Assembly (NCBI GenBank): GCA_018363915.1 | Contig: JAGZMY010000002.1 | Location: 62,001 to 126,000 of the forward strand | Direction: 5' to 3' | Source: Anaerococcus vaginalis | GTDB lineage: Bacteria; Bacillota; Clostridia; Tissierellales; Peptoniphilaceae | DNA: 64,000 nucleotides | Shown here: piece after piece, positions 41,692 through 50,764 of the stretch | Layout of the letters: each line of letters starts with the position of its first letter | Numbering within the stretch: the stretch's first letter is position 1 | Position numbers and translations under genes: made by a program | Notes under the pieces: model-generated | What the model was told of the DNA's origin: nothing | Database searches by the model: none | The model's input: only the letters and a program-made list of their open reading frames with translations

Positions 41692-42930
41692 TTGAATCAA
41701 AAAAATAAAAATTTTTCAAAGTTGCTACTTCTTTTAGGAAACTCTATCGGTCAACTAGGAAGTAGCATACTTTCTTTTGTACTTGGGCTTTATATTTTAA
41801 AAAAATTAAATTGTTCTATATTTTTTTATAGCCTTTCTCAAATTATAGGACCTTTAGTGGCAATTTTTTTATTGCCTATTTTAGGAAGTGCAATTGATAA
41901 ATACAATAAAAATAGAATTATTAGATTTTCTCAATTTCTTAGTGCTATCTCCCTGTTTTTATTTATTATAACAAGTAGAAAAATAGAGATAGAATATATA
42001 CATATTATAGGTCTGTTAATAATTTTAAAACTTTCCGATCAAATCCTATCTACAAGCTTAAATTCTTCTACTATTAATATAGTTGATGAAGATGATATTC
42101 AATCTTTTAGAGCTCATTTACAAATAATTCAAGCAGTAAGTATGGTTTTATCTCCCATTATAGCAGTATTTATTATTGATAAATTTGCATTAATTGGAAT
42201 TTTACTTATAGAAATGTTTATGGAATTATTAGTATTAGTAATCTATTGGAAAGTTGATTTTAATAAAAATACAAAGAAAGAAGTTAATGAAAGTCAAAGC
42301 TTACTAATTTTGTTTAAAGATGGTATTGATTTTATATTTAAATACAAAAAAATTGTATTTGGTTTAGCTTTTGTTTTAGTGGTAAACTTTATTCTTGGTA
42401 TTGTTAATATAGGTTTGCCATTTGTTGAAATAAAAATTTTAAATTTATCAAGCAAAAATTACGCTTTAAATGATAGTATTTTGGCTATAGGTTTATTAAT
42501 AGGTTCATTAATTTCATCAAAAATTAAATCCCAAAAAACTTTAAATATTGCTAGAAATTCTATAAGCTTAATATCTTTAGTAACTTTTGTGTTAGGTTTG
42601 TTATTAACATTAGAATTAACTAAAAATATTTGGTCTATTATATTGGCAGGATATTTCTTAATAATCGGTATTTCAATTACTATATGTAATATACTTCTGT
42701 CAAGCTGGTCTATACTAAACATCCCTCAAGAATTTCAAGGAAGGGTTTTTAGTATATTAAACACATTAACTCAAGTGTCTTTGCCAGTAAGTATGTTATT
42801 ATTTGGATACTTATTTGAAATGATATCAGTATATGTAGTTTTTGTAGGAGCTGGAATCTTTTTATTATTATTTACAATTGCTATTCCTTCTTTATTTAAA
42901 ATTAATTTAAAAAATGATAAATTAGAGTAA
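41692..42930 (+). CDS. MFS-family transporter (drug/solute exporter-like)
   Basis: A 412-residue protein with about 12 hydrophobic segments, beginning at a TTG codon behind GAGAGG. The first loop motif LGSAIDKYNKNRIIRFSQ near 65 corresponds to the MFS loop 2-3 signature (G-x-x-x-D-x-x-x-R-x). The middle loop contains a lysine/asparagine-rich stretch (VDFNKNTKKEVNES). It is closest in style to the MFS_3 group that exports macrolides or siderophore-like molecules. It is a lone plus-strand gene between the xanthine dehydrogenase and purine permease genes. Its AT content is high, so it could be an acquired gene (inference). Substrate unknown. Confidence 0.78.
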   Translation: MNQKNKNFSKLLLLLGNSIGQLGSSILSFVLGLYILKKLNCSIFFYSLSQIIGPLVAIFLLPILGSAIDKYNKNRIIRFSQFLSAISLFLFIITSRKIEIEYIHIIGLLIILKLSDQILSTSLNSSTINIVDEDDIQSFRAHLQIIQAVSMVLSPIIAVFIIDKFALIGILLIEMFMELLVLVIYWKVDFNKNTKKEVNESQSLLILFKDGIDFIFKYKKIVFGLAFVLVVNFILGIVNIGLPFVEIKILNLSSKNYALNDSILAIGLLIGSLISSKIKSQKTLNIARNSISLISLVTFVLGLLLTLELTKNIWSIILAGYFLIIGISITICNILLSSWSILNIPQEFQGRVFSILNTLTQVSLPVSMLLFGYLFEMISVYVVFVGAGIFLLLFTIAIPSLFKINLKNDKLE

Positions 42931-42933
42931 TTT

Positions 42934-42990
42934 AAAAAAGTCCATAATATTGCGTAAAATATTTAACGCAATATTATAGACTTTTCTTTT
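42934..42990. terminator. Bidirectional terminator between MFS and purine permease genes
   Basis: AAAAAGTC-ATAATATTGCGT pairs with AACGCAATATTAT-GACTTTT around a short loop, with one bulge on each arm. A- and T-runs flank the stem, and the genes converge on it. Confidence 0.75.
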
Positions 42991-43021
42991 ATTTTATTAT
43001 AAATTTTAAGCTTTTTAAATT

Positions 43022-44428
43022 TTATTCTTCTTCTAATTCTTCTAGTTCAAGATTTGCTAAAGAATCTTCTTTTGCTTTATCTTCTTCTTTTTCTGGAATA
43101 ATTAAGTTCATTAAAACTGCAGAAATTGCTGCAAGTACAACTGGTGATGATCCGATTGCTACTGTTAATTCTTCTGGCATAAAGAAAACGCCAGCATTTT
43201 GTGCGCTTGCAACTACTGTAGTAAATCCAACACCAAGAGCTACAGAAACTCCAACTATTGATGTATTTCTTCCACTTAGAGGTTGGCTTGCGATCATTCT
43301 AATTCCGTTCATTGTTATAGCAGCAAAAATTGAAAGTGTTGCTCCTCCCAAAACTGGATAAGGAATTGTTGTAAGAATTGATGATAATTTTGGAACAAGT
43401 CCTGATACTAAAATTATCAAAGATGCGAGAGTAAATACTTTTTTATTTACTACCTTATTTATTGAAACTATTCCTGCATTTTGTGAAAATGTAGCTGTTG
43501 GAAGACATCCAAAAATCGCTCCAACTAAGTTTGCAACACCATATCCAACAATTCCACCTCTTAATTCTTTTGGTGTAGGAATCCTATCCATACCACCTAC
43601 TGTTGTTGAAGTCATATCTCCTATTCCTTCAATTGCTGTTACTATAAAAATAATTGTAATTGAAATTATTGCTGATGGCTCAAAAGCAATTCCAAAGTGA
43701 AATGGTTCTACAACTGAAATCCAACCTGCTTCTTTTACTGGAGAAAAATCTACCATTCCAAAAAACATTGATACTATGAATCCAATAATCATAGCAAATA
43801 ATACATTTGCAAGTTTAAACATTCCTTTTCCAAAATGTGTAAATCCAAGTCCTAATATTAAAGTTATTCCTCCGACTAACCAATTTTGCCAAGCTCCCCA
43901 GCCTGCAACTTCTACGCTTCCTGCTCCTCCCATATAATTCATAGCTACAGGATAAAGTGAAAGTCCTATTACTAAAACTACTGTTCCTGAAACAAGTGGT
44001 GGGAAAAGTGGCATTATGTATTTTAATCCTAGTCCAAAAAGTATTGAACAAATTCCACCAACGATTTGCGCTCCCAATACTATGGCAACAACTTCAACAG
44101 GGCCTCGAGCTCCAAATTGATTGGCAAGTCCAATCATTGTAGGTACATACGCAAATGAAACCCCAAATATCATAGGAAGTCTTGATCCTATAATTTTAAT
44201 TGGATAAATCATCAATAAAGTTGTAAGTGCTGAGCCTATAAGGGCAATTTGAATTAAAATCATTGTATCTTTTGGTGAAAGTCCACTTGCTCCTGCAAGC
44301 ATTATTGGTGGTGTAATACAACTTGCAATCATTGCTACAACGTGTTGAAAGGCAAGTGGCAACGCCTCTTTTGTAGTTACCTCTCCGTCGAAACTAAAAA
44401 GTCCGCTAAATTTTTTTTCTTTTTCCAT
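43022..44428 (-). CDS. NCS2-family purine permease (xanthine/urate type)
   Basis: A 468-residue membrane protein with the NCS2 layout of about 14 segments. The first segment holds the conserved QH (AFQHVVAM, near 27), and VSGTVVLVIGLSLYPVA follows near 147. The family motif is FGCLPTATFSQNAGIVSINKV near 308-327 (given in part). The C-terminus is rich in glutamate. NCS2 proteins import xanthine, urate or uracil with protons or sodium; surrounding purine genes point to xanthine or urate. It is about half identical by eye to the neighbouring permease at 44529, suggesting duplication. Confidence 0.88.
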   Translation of the reverse strand: MEKEKKFSGLFSFDGEVTTKEALPLAFQHVVAMIASCITPPIMLAGASGLSPKDTMILIQIALIGSALTTLLMIYPIKIIGSRLPMIFGVSFAYVPTMIGLANQFGARGPVEVVAIVLGAQIVGGICSILFGLGLKYIMPLFPPLVSGTVVLVIGLSLYPVAMNYMGGAGSVEVAGWGAWQNWLVGGITLILGLGFTHFGKGMFKLANVLFAMIIGFIVSMFFGMVDFSPVKEAGWISVVEPFHFGIAFEPSAIISITIIFIVTAIEGIGDMTSTTVGGMDRIPTPKELRGGIVGYGVANLVGAIFGCLPTATFSQNAGIVSINKVVNKKVFTLASLIILVSGLVPKLSSILTTIPYPVLGGATLSIFAAITMNGIRMIASQPLSGRNTSIVGVSVALGVGFTTVVASAQNAGVFFMPEELTVAIGSSPVVLAAISAVLMNLIIPEKEEDKAKEDSLANLELEELEEE

Positions 44429-44464
44429 AAAAATTTTCCTTCTCTTTTATTTTTATTTTTTTCC

Positions 44465-44528
44465 GTAAGGAAGGGAGCTATTTTAAAACTCCCCTTATAA
44501 TAATTTTATTTTTAAAACAAAATTATTA
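44465..44528 (-). terminator. Hairpins between the two purine permease genes
   Basis: Two stems lie in the gap: GGGAG/CTCCC around an A/T-rich loop (near 44473-44495) and AATAATTTT/AAAATTATT (44500-44528). Neither has an ideal T-run on the minus strand, so they may only reduce read-through. Confidence 0.4.
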
Positions 44529-45899
44529 TTATTTATCATCCATCGCCTTTCTTTCAGCTTCTTCTTCTGCTATAGTTTTCTTTGGCATTATTATATTTAG
44601 TAAGAAAACTACTAAAGTTGCTAAAACTACAGGTGATGATGTAAATACCATTCTAAACCATTCTGGAAATTGTGATAAAGCTTGATCGCCTAATTGAACA
44701 ATTCCCATTCCAAGTGCTATTCCAAGACCTACTATTGTTACATTTCTTGAGCTCATTTCGTCTGACATTATTAATTTCATTCCGCTCATTGTTATTTGTG
44801 CAAAAACTGTAATTGTTGCACCACCTATAACCGCTTGTGGAACTGAAAGCATCAAAGCTCCAAATTTTGGAATAAATCCTGCAACAAGAATAAGGCTTGC
44901 TGTGATTGCAAAAACTTTTCTTGCAACAACTTTTGTTAGTGAAACAATTCCTACGTTTTGGCTGTAAGTTGCTGTTGGCATCCCACCAATTAATGAACCA
45001 ATTACTGAAGCAAGTCCGTTTGCTTTAATTCCTCCTTCAAGCTCATCTGCTGTTGGAACTCTATTAAGTCCTCCAGCTGTTGTTGATGATAAATCTCCTA
45101 CAGCTTGAATTGAATTTACAACAAACATTACCGACATTGTAATTACTGCATCAATTGGAAATTCTAATTTAAATGGCATAATTCTTGGTAGAGTTAGCCA
45201 AGCGGCTTCTTTTACTCCATCAAAATTAACTATTCCAAAAAATATTGATGCTACATATCCTACACCAATTCCTATTAAGATAGCTGCAAGTTTTATAATT
45301 CCTTTTCCAAACATATTACAGCAAAGAGTTACTGCTAAAGTTAAAAATGCTACACCCCAATAAACCAAATCTCCTTGGTTTGGATTTCCATTTCCTCCTG
45401 CCATATAATTTAAGGCAACTGAATAAAGTGAAAGTCCAATTGTTAAGACTACTGTTCCTGAAACCATTGGTGGGAAAAATTTATAAATTCTTTTTATGTT
45501 CATTCCAACTATAAATGCTACGACACCACCAACCAATTGAGCTCCATAAACTGCTCCCAATCCATATTTTAAACCTATTGATGTTAAAACTGGAATGTAG
45601 GCAAAACTTACTCCCATAATTACTGGAAGTTTTGCCCCAACTTTAAAAACTGGATATAATTGCAAAAATGTCGCGATTGCTGCTACAAACATTCCAGCTT
45701 GAATTAAATAAACTGCATCTTGAGCTGATACTGCAAATTCTGTATTCGCTAGCTGTCCTGTAAGAACGATTGCCGGAAGTGTATTACCTACTATCATTGC
45801 CAATAAATGTTGAAGGGCTATTGGCAAACTCCTTTTAAAACTCGGATTTGCATCCATGTAAAACAAGGACGTGTTTGTGTTTTTTTCTTTTTTTTCCAT
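44529..45899 (-). CDS. NCS2-family purine permease (second copy)
   Basis: A 456-residue NCS2 transporter. QH near residue 29 (ALQHLLAM), VSGTVVLTIGLSLYSVALNYM near 142, and GGMPTATYSQNVGIVSLTKV near 300 are the family motifs. An AGGAG site precedes the ATG. The tandem pair of NCS2 genes probably provides carriers for different purines, for example xanthine and urate. Specificity in the family depends on a few residues in the central segments and cannot be called by eye. Confidence 0.88.
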   Translation of the reverse strand: MEKKEKNTNTSLFYMDANPSFKRSLPIALQHLLAMIVGNTLPAIVLTGQLANTEFAVSAQDAVYLIQAGMFVAAIATFLQLYPVFKVGAKLPVIMGVSFAYIPVLTSIGLKYGLGAVYGAQLVGGVVAFIVGMNIKRIYKFFPPMVSGTVVLTIGLSLYSVALNYMAGGNGNPNQGDLVYWGVAFLTLAVTLCCNMFGKGIIKLAAILIGIGVGYVASIFFGIVNFDGVKEAAWLTLPRIMPFKLEFPIDAVITMSVMFVVNSIQAVGDLSSTTAGGLNRVPTADELEGGIKANGLASVIGSLIGGMPTATYSQNVGIVSLTKVVARKVFAITASLILVAGFIPKFGALMLSVPQAVIGGATITVFAQITMSGMKLIMSDEMSSRNVTIVGLGIALGMGIVQLGDQALSQFPEWFRMVFTSSPVVLATLVVFLLNIIMPKKTIAEEEAERKAMDDK

Positions 45900-46053
45900 C
45901 TCATCTCCTTTTTTTTGATATAAATTTTTTCTATATCCTATATTAGAATTTTTTAAACTCCAATAATATGATACATTTACTTATAATTTAAACAAATAAA
46001 TTGATAAAAATATTTTTAAAATAAGTTCATAAAATATTTAAATAAGAATTTTA

Positions 46054-46093
46054 TTTATTAAGCTAGTTTAAAAAAATAAACTAGCTTAATAAA
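46054..46093 (-). terminator. Perfect 17-bp inverted repeat after ssnA
   Basis: TTTATTAAGCTAGTTTA (46054-46070) and its exact complement (46077-46093) are separated by six A. It lies 3 nt beyond the ssnA stop codon and between ssnA and the next permease gene. A strong U-run is absent on the minus strand, but the stem is unusually long and perfect, so termination or message protection is likely. Confidence 0.55.
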
Positions 46094-46095
46094 TT

Positions 46096-47418
46096 TTAAA
46101 GATTTTTCCAAACTTTTGCAGCTCTTTGTCTTGAATCTGCATGGATTTTTGCTTGATCGACTGTTGTAATTATTTTATCTTTCATTACAAATTTTCCATT
46201 TATAATTGTATCGTTTACAAGTCTTCCTGTTAAACCAAATAAACTATGTCCACCCCAATTGTCTTTGTTAATTGGTGTATATGGATCGTAATTTATTGTA
46301 ATTAAATCTGCATAAGCTCCCTTTTTAATTCTTCCTACTTCATTGTTTAGGAAATGTGAAACTATGTCAGGGTTGTTTTTAAATTGCATTTCCAAAGTTT
46401 CTCCAAATCCTTTTGTTGGATCTTGAGTGTTGTGAGCTTGGATTATATTTGCAACTTTCATTGATTCAAACATATCGTTTGTATAGGCATCTGTTCCTAT
46501 TCCTACTTTTAATCCTTTTTCAAAAAATCTATTTACTGGAGGAACTCCTACTGCATTGTTCATATTTGATTCTGGATTGAAAATTACTGGAGTATTATTT
46601 TTCTTTAATATATCCATTTCTCTTCCGTTTATATGAACACAGTGGATAGCTAAGGAATTTTCGTTTATTATGCCAAAATCATTTAGTCTTTCTACAATTC
46701 TTTTGCCATATTTTCTTTGGCAATCCCATTGGTCTTCGATTCCTTCTGCTACGTGAACGTGGAAGCCATTATAAACTCCGTCCATTGCATCAAGTGCTTT
46801 TTCTAATGATTCATCTGAAAGGGTAAAGGAAGCGTGGAGTCCAAATAATCCTCTTAGCATATCATCATTTTCTTTTTGAGAATATTTAATCCAATCTACG
46901 TTTTCTTTTATTTCTTTATCTCTAATTTCAGCTCCATCACGATCTGATAATTCGTAGCAAAGATTTGTTCTAATTCCTACTTCTTTTGCAGCTTCTCCAA
47001 GAGTAAATAGAGAATTTTCTACAGAATTCGGTCCTGAATGGTGGTCAATTACTGTTGTAACTCCATTAGCTATTGATTCCATATAAGTTGTTAGGGCATT
47101 TAATCTTACATCTTCTGTTGTAAGTTCTCTATCAAGAGACCACCACAAATTTTCTAAAACATTAAAGAAATTATCTGTTGGTTTTGAAACTGCCATTCCT
47201 CTTGCGTAAGCTGAGTAAATATGTGAGTGAGCACAAATCATTCCTGGCATAAGAAGTTTTCCTTTTAAATCAATTACTTCTTCATCAGGATATTTTTTTA
47301 AAATATCCTGATTTTCTCCAACATCTTCTATTAATTTGTCCTTGATATAAACTGCGCCGTTTTCATAAAAATTATTATTTTCATCGTTTGTAATTATTAG
47401 GCAATTTGATAATATCAT
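46096..47418 (-). CDS. ssnA: SsnA, aminohydrolase associated with selenium-dependent purine metabolism
   Basis: A 440-residue amidohydrolase with metal motifs MPGMICAHSHIYSAYARG near 57, HVHVAEG near 219, AIHCVHIN near 247 and VGIGTDAYTND near 302. The set matches the SsnA family, chlorohydrolase-like enzymes confined largely to genomes with selenium-dependent molybdenum hydroxylases. SsnA is one of the genes implicated in anaerobic purine breakdown, probably by deaminating or opening a heterocyclic intermediate. It lies 9 nt after ygfK in the same operon. Confidence 0.92.
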   Translation of the reverse strand: MILSNCLIITNDENNNFYENGAVYIKDKLIEDVGENQDILKKYPDEEVIDLKGKLLMPGMICAHSHIYSAYARGMAVSKPTDNFFNVLENLWWSLDRELTTEDVRLNALTTYMESIANGVTTVIDHHSGPNSVENSLFTLGEAAKEVGIRTNLCYELSDRDGAEIRDKEIKENVDWIKYSQKENDDMLRGLFGLHASFTLSDESLEKALDAMDGVYNGFHVHVAEGIEDQWDCQRKYGKRIVERLNDFGIINENSLAIHCVHINGREMDILKKNNTPVIFNPESNMNNAVGVPPVNRFFEKGLKVGIGTDAYTNDMFESMKVANIIQAHNTQDPTKGFGETLEMQFKNNPDIVSHFLNNEVGRIKKGAYADLITINYDPYTPINKDNWGGHSLFGLTGRLVNDTIINGKFVMKDKIITTVDQAKIHADSRQRAAKVWKNL

Positions 47419-47427
47419 CTTATCTCC

Positions 47428-50400
47428 TTATGAATTTAAAATTTCACTTGGCTTTATATAGTAAGCATAGTTTTCTTCGATAGCTTTTATTAATTTTTGC
47501 ATATTTTCTGACAAATCGTCTAAGTTTTCTGTTTCAATTACTTTGCCATTTTCAAGTCTAACTAAATATTTATTACCATCTTTTAAGAAACCTGTATTTG
47601 TTGAATCATCAAAGTCTTCTTTTGTCCAAAATACTGTAAGTTTATCTTTGTAAGGACGTCCTGCGTGTGGGCAATAGAATCCACAGTTTCCACATTCATT
47701 ACACATTCCATCTAAGTGGATTATTTGATGAAGATTTTCAAATCCATCAACTTTTATTGCTACGTTTGCTCTGTTTGGACAAACTTCTGTACACATTTCA
47801 CAAATTTGATTACATTTTAAACATCTGTATCCTTCATTTTTGCCTTGGATTTTTTCTTGAAGTCTTCCTCTTTTTTCAAAAATTATTTTGTTTTGTTCTT
47901 TAACTTCAAATTTTTCAAAATCATTTTCTAGATTTTCTTTTGCTAAAATATCAAGACAAACTGCTTTTGCTTCTCCCATTGCTTTTACAATAGTGCTTGC
48001 TCCAGCTCTACAATCTCCAATTACATAAACATTGTCGATATTTGTTTCGTAATTTTCTGTAGTTTTTACATTGCCCCAATCATCTAAATTAATATTATTT
48101 TCTTTGAATGCGCTTGTATCTACTCTTGCACCTGTTGCACCAATTACTGTATCAAATTCAAGATCAAGTTTTTCTCCTGTTGAATTGATTGATCTTCTTC
48201 CAGATTCATCAAATTCTCCAAGTTCCATTTTTTCACATTTTAAAACTTTTCCGTCATAAGAATAAGGAGCTACTAATTCATAAATTTTGTGTCCTTCTTC
48301 TTTTACATCATTTACTTCTTCTTGAGTTGCAGGCATGTAAGCTTCTGTTCTTCTATAAACTAAGGCTACGCTTTCAACTCCTTCAAGTCTTGCTGCAGTT
48401 CTTGTACAATCCATAGCTACATCTCCTGCACCTACAACTGCAACTTTTTTACCAACATTTGCCTTGCCATTCATTCTTACATCCCATAAGAAATCAAGAG
48501 CATCAAGGATATTTTCGCTTCCTTCTTTTACTGGAGATCTTCCCTTCTCCCAAGCACCTGTTGCTGCAATTATATAATCATAATCTTTTTTCAATTCTTC
48601 GTAAGATTCTTTTACTTCAGAATCAAAAATAAATTTTACGCCTTGTTTTACAGCAATTTGGTAATCTCTTTCGATTTGTTCATCAGAAATTCTAAATTTA
48701 GGAATAACATGGCTTACAATTCCGTAAGGTTTTGATAATTTTTCTCTTACTGTAACGTTCATTCCATTTCTTCTTAGATAAGATGCTACAGCAATTCCAC
48801 CAGGACCTGCTCCTATAACAAGAACTTTTTTGTCTGATTTTATTTCTGATTCTTTAATATTTTCTACAAACTTATCTTGAGCCTTATCAGCTGCTATAAG
48901 TTTCATATCTCTTATTTGAAGGCTTTTTTCATAGTCAACTCTTGTACAATGATCTTGGCAATAATGTGCACAAAGTTTTCCAAGAATTGTTGGTGCTGTA
49001 TTGTCCATCGCAATAACTTCAATCGCCTTATCGTATTCACATTCAGCAACTAATTGCAAATATTCAGGAATTTGTTGTTGGATAGGACAGCCACCATCTT
49101 TACAAGGAGCCTTGTAGCAATCTGTAAGTGGAAGAGTTGAATTTGTTTTTCTTGATCCAACTTTTTCTCTGTATAATTTATTATTAACCCATTCGTTTAT
49201 GATTTTATCTCTAAGTTTTACAGTTTTTTCTACATCAACATCGTGGAGTTTATCACTTAATAAATCCTCAGTTTCTTTTGCCAATTGGTTAAATCTTAAA
49301 TATCCACCTGGTTTAAGAATTGTTGTAGCAACTGTAATTGGTTGACCTAAAGCTTCAAAAATTTCTTTAATATTTCTAGCATCAGCTCCACCAGAATATG
49401 ACATTGGAAGTTTTCCATCAAATTTTTCTGAAAGCATAGCTGCCATAGAAATAGTTAATGGAAGAAGAGCTCTTCCTGACATATACATTTCTTCTGCAGG
49501 AAGTTCATTTCTTTTTACATCAACTGGGAAAGTATTTGTAAGCTTTACACCAAAGGCAAGATCATTTTTCTTTGCAAGATCTAGTAATCTTTCAATCATC
49601 ACAACAGCATCTTCGTATTGAAGGTCATCTTTGAAATGGAAATCTGTAAAAGAAATATAATCAAAGCCCATATCATCAAGAGTTTTTCTAGCATATTCGT
49701 AACCTAACATAGTTGGATTACATTTTATAAATGTAGATATTTTTTTATCATCTATTAAATAAGATGCAATTTTTTCAATTTCTTCTGCAGGACAACCGTG
49801 AAGGGTTGAAAGTGTTATAGAATCACAAATATTTGTGCTGATTTTTTCTAAATCTTTTTTATCAAATTTTGAAAATTTATCGATATTTTCTTCAAGATAT
49901 AATTTACATTCTTTAAATACTTCTGTGTCTTTAGCATTTCTTAAATTTTCAATATATGTATCAATTTTTTCAGATTTTATTCCTTCAAGATCATAACCTA
50001 CTGACATATTGTAAGCAAAATCTTTTTTATCAGAAATATTTAATTCTTTTGCCAAAGCAATAATTGCAAAATATGCTTTTACATATTCATTGTAAGCTTC
50101 TTTTACTGTAAGCTCTGTTGACCATTCACAGTTATAACATTCATCTTCCGAATTTATACATGGCTTTGCAACAGCTTTTTGTATATCTACTCCATCAAGT
50201 TTTTGAACTGTTTTCAATTCAATAAATCTTGCTCCTGCAAGATAGGATGCTAGAATATTTTGGGCAAGTTGAGATTGAGGACCTGCTGCAGGGCCTACTG
50301 CTGATGAAATCTCATCTCCAAAAACAGTTTTTAACATTTTTCCTGATTCATTTTTGTAGAATTTTTCTTTTTTAATTCCAAAAATAGAACCTTCATTCTT

Positions 50401-50463
50401 ATATTCTTCCAAAGCCCAATTCATTAGGTCTTTAAAAGGTATAGGTCTCATAAATTCACTCAT
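47428..50463 (-). CDS. ygfK: YgfK, multidomain iron-sulfur flavoprotein (putative selenate reductase subunit)
   Basis: A 1011-residue protein of the YgfK family. Residues about 1-420 form a dihydroorotate dehydrogenase-like barrel (DSITLSTLHGCPAEEIEKIA). Near 455-475 lies CYKAPCKDGGCPIQQQIPE, an iron-sulfur region like that of glutamate synthase small subunits. VIGAGPGGIAVASYLRR near 550 and VVGAGDVAMDCTRTA near 678 bind FAD and NAD(P)H. The C-terminal part (about 885-945) has two [4Fe-4S] motifs, CEMCTEVCPN and CNECGNCGFYCP. It is thought to reduce an intermediate in purine degradation; selenate is not a proven substrate. Confidence 0.92.
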   Translation of the reverse strand: MSEFMRPIPFKDLMNWALEEYKNEGSIFGIKKEKFYKNESGKMLKTVFGDEISSAVGPAAGPQSQLAQNILASYLAGARFIELKTVQKLDGVDIQKAVAKPCINSEDECYNCEWSTELTVKEAYNEYVKAYFAIIALAKELNISDKKDFAYNMSVGYDLEGIKSEKIDTYIENLRNAKDTEVFKECKLYLEENIDKFSKFDKKDLEKISTNICDSITLSTLHGCPAEEIEKIASYLIDDKKISTFIKCNPTMLGYEYARKTLDDMGFDYISFTDFHFKDDLQYEDAVVMIERLLDLAKKNDLAFGVKLTNTFPVDVKRNELPAEEMYMSGRALLPLTISMAAMLSEKFDGKLPMSYSGGADARNIKEIFEALGQPITVATTILKPGGYLRFNQLAKETEDLLSDKLHDVDVEKTVKLRDKIINEWVNNKLYREKVGSRKTNSTLPLTDCYKAPCKDGGCPIQQQIPEYLQLVAECEYDKAIEVIAMDNTAPTILGKLCAHYCQDHCTRVDYEKSLQIRDMKLIAADKAQDKFVENIKESEIKSDKKVLVIGAGPGGIAVASYLRRNGMNVTVREKLSKPYGIVSHVIPKFRISDEQIERDYQIAVKQGVKFIFDSEVKESYEELKKDYDYIIAATGAWEKGRSPVKEGSENILDALDFLWDVRMNGKANVGKKVAVVGAGDVAMDCTRTAARLEGVESVALVYRRTEAYMPATQEEVNDVKEEGHKIYELVAPYSYDGKVLKCEKMELGEFDESGRRSINSTGEKLDLEFDTVIGATGARVDTSAFKENNINLDDWGNVKTTENYETNIDNVYVIGDCRAGASTIVKAMGEAKAVCLDILAKENLENDFEKFEVKEQNKIIFEKRGRLQEKIQGKNEGYRCLKCNQICEMCTEVCPNRANVAIKVDGFENLHQIIHLDGMCNECGNCGFYCPHAGRPYKDKLTVFWTKEDFDDSTNTGFLKDGNKYLVRLENGKVIETENLDDLSENMQKLIKAIEENYAYYIKPSEILNS

Positions 50464-50725
50464 TTTTTACTCCTTTTTTATGGGTTTTTATTTTTCAAAC
50501 CGACCAAAATAGCGTTTTCTTTTTCTATAATTTTTTTTGAAAAATTTATAAAGATGAGGGTAGGAGAACTTCCCTCTCTTTTTAATTTTTCTAGTATATT
50601 TTTAAATAAGCAATTTTATAAGAAAGTCTTCCGCCAAGAAAGTGCAAATGACTTATTTTATTTTTATAAAAACTGATTATTATTTTGCTATTTAAAAGTC
50701 AAATTTATAAAAATCTATAAAATTT

Positions 50726-50757
50726 ATATCAAGAAAGGCTTAAACCTTTCTTGATAT
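50726..50757 (-). terminator. Terminator after ygeY
   Basis: Arms ATATCAAGAAAGG (50726-50738) and CCTTTCTTGATAT (50745-50757) pair perfectly over 13 nt with a 6-nt loop. It lies 8 nt after the ygeY stop codon. The gap 50464-50725 upstream is AT-rich and holds no gene; only the ygfK ribosome site (AGGAG at about 50472) is recognised. Confidence 0.65.
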
Positions 50758-50764
50758 TTTAAAT

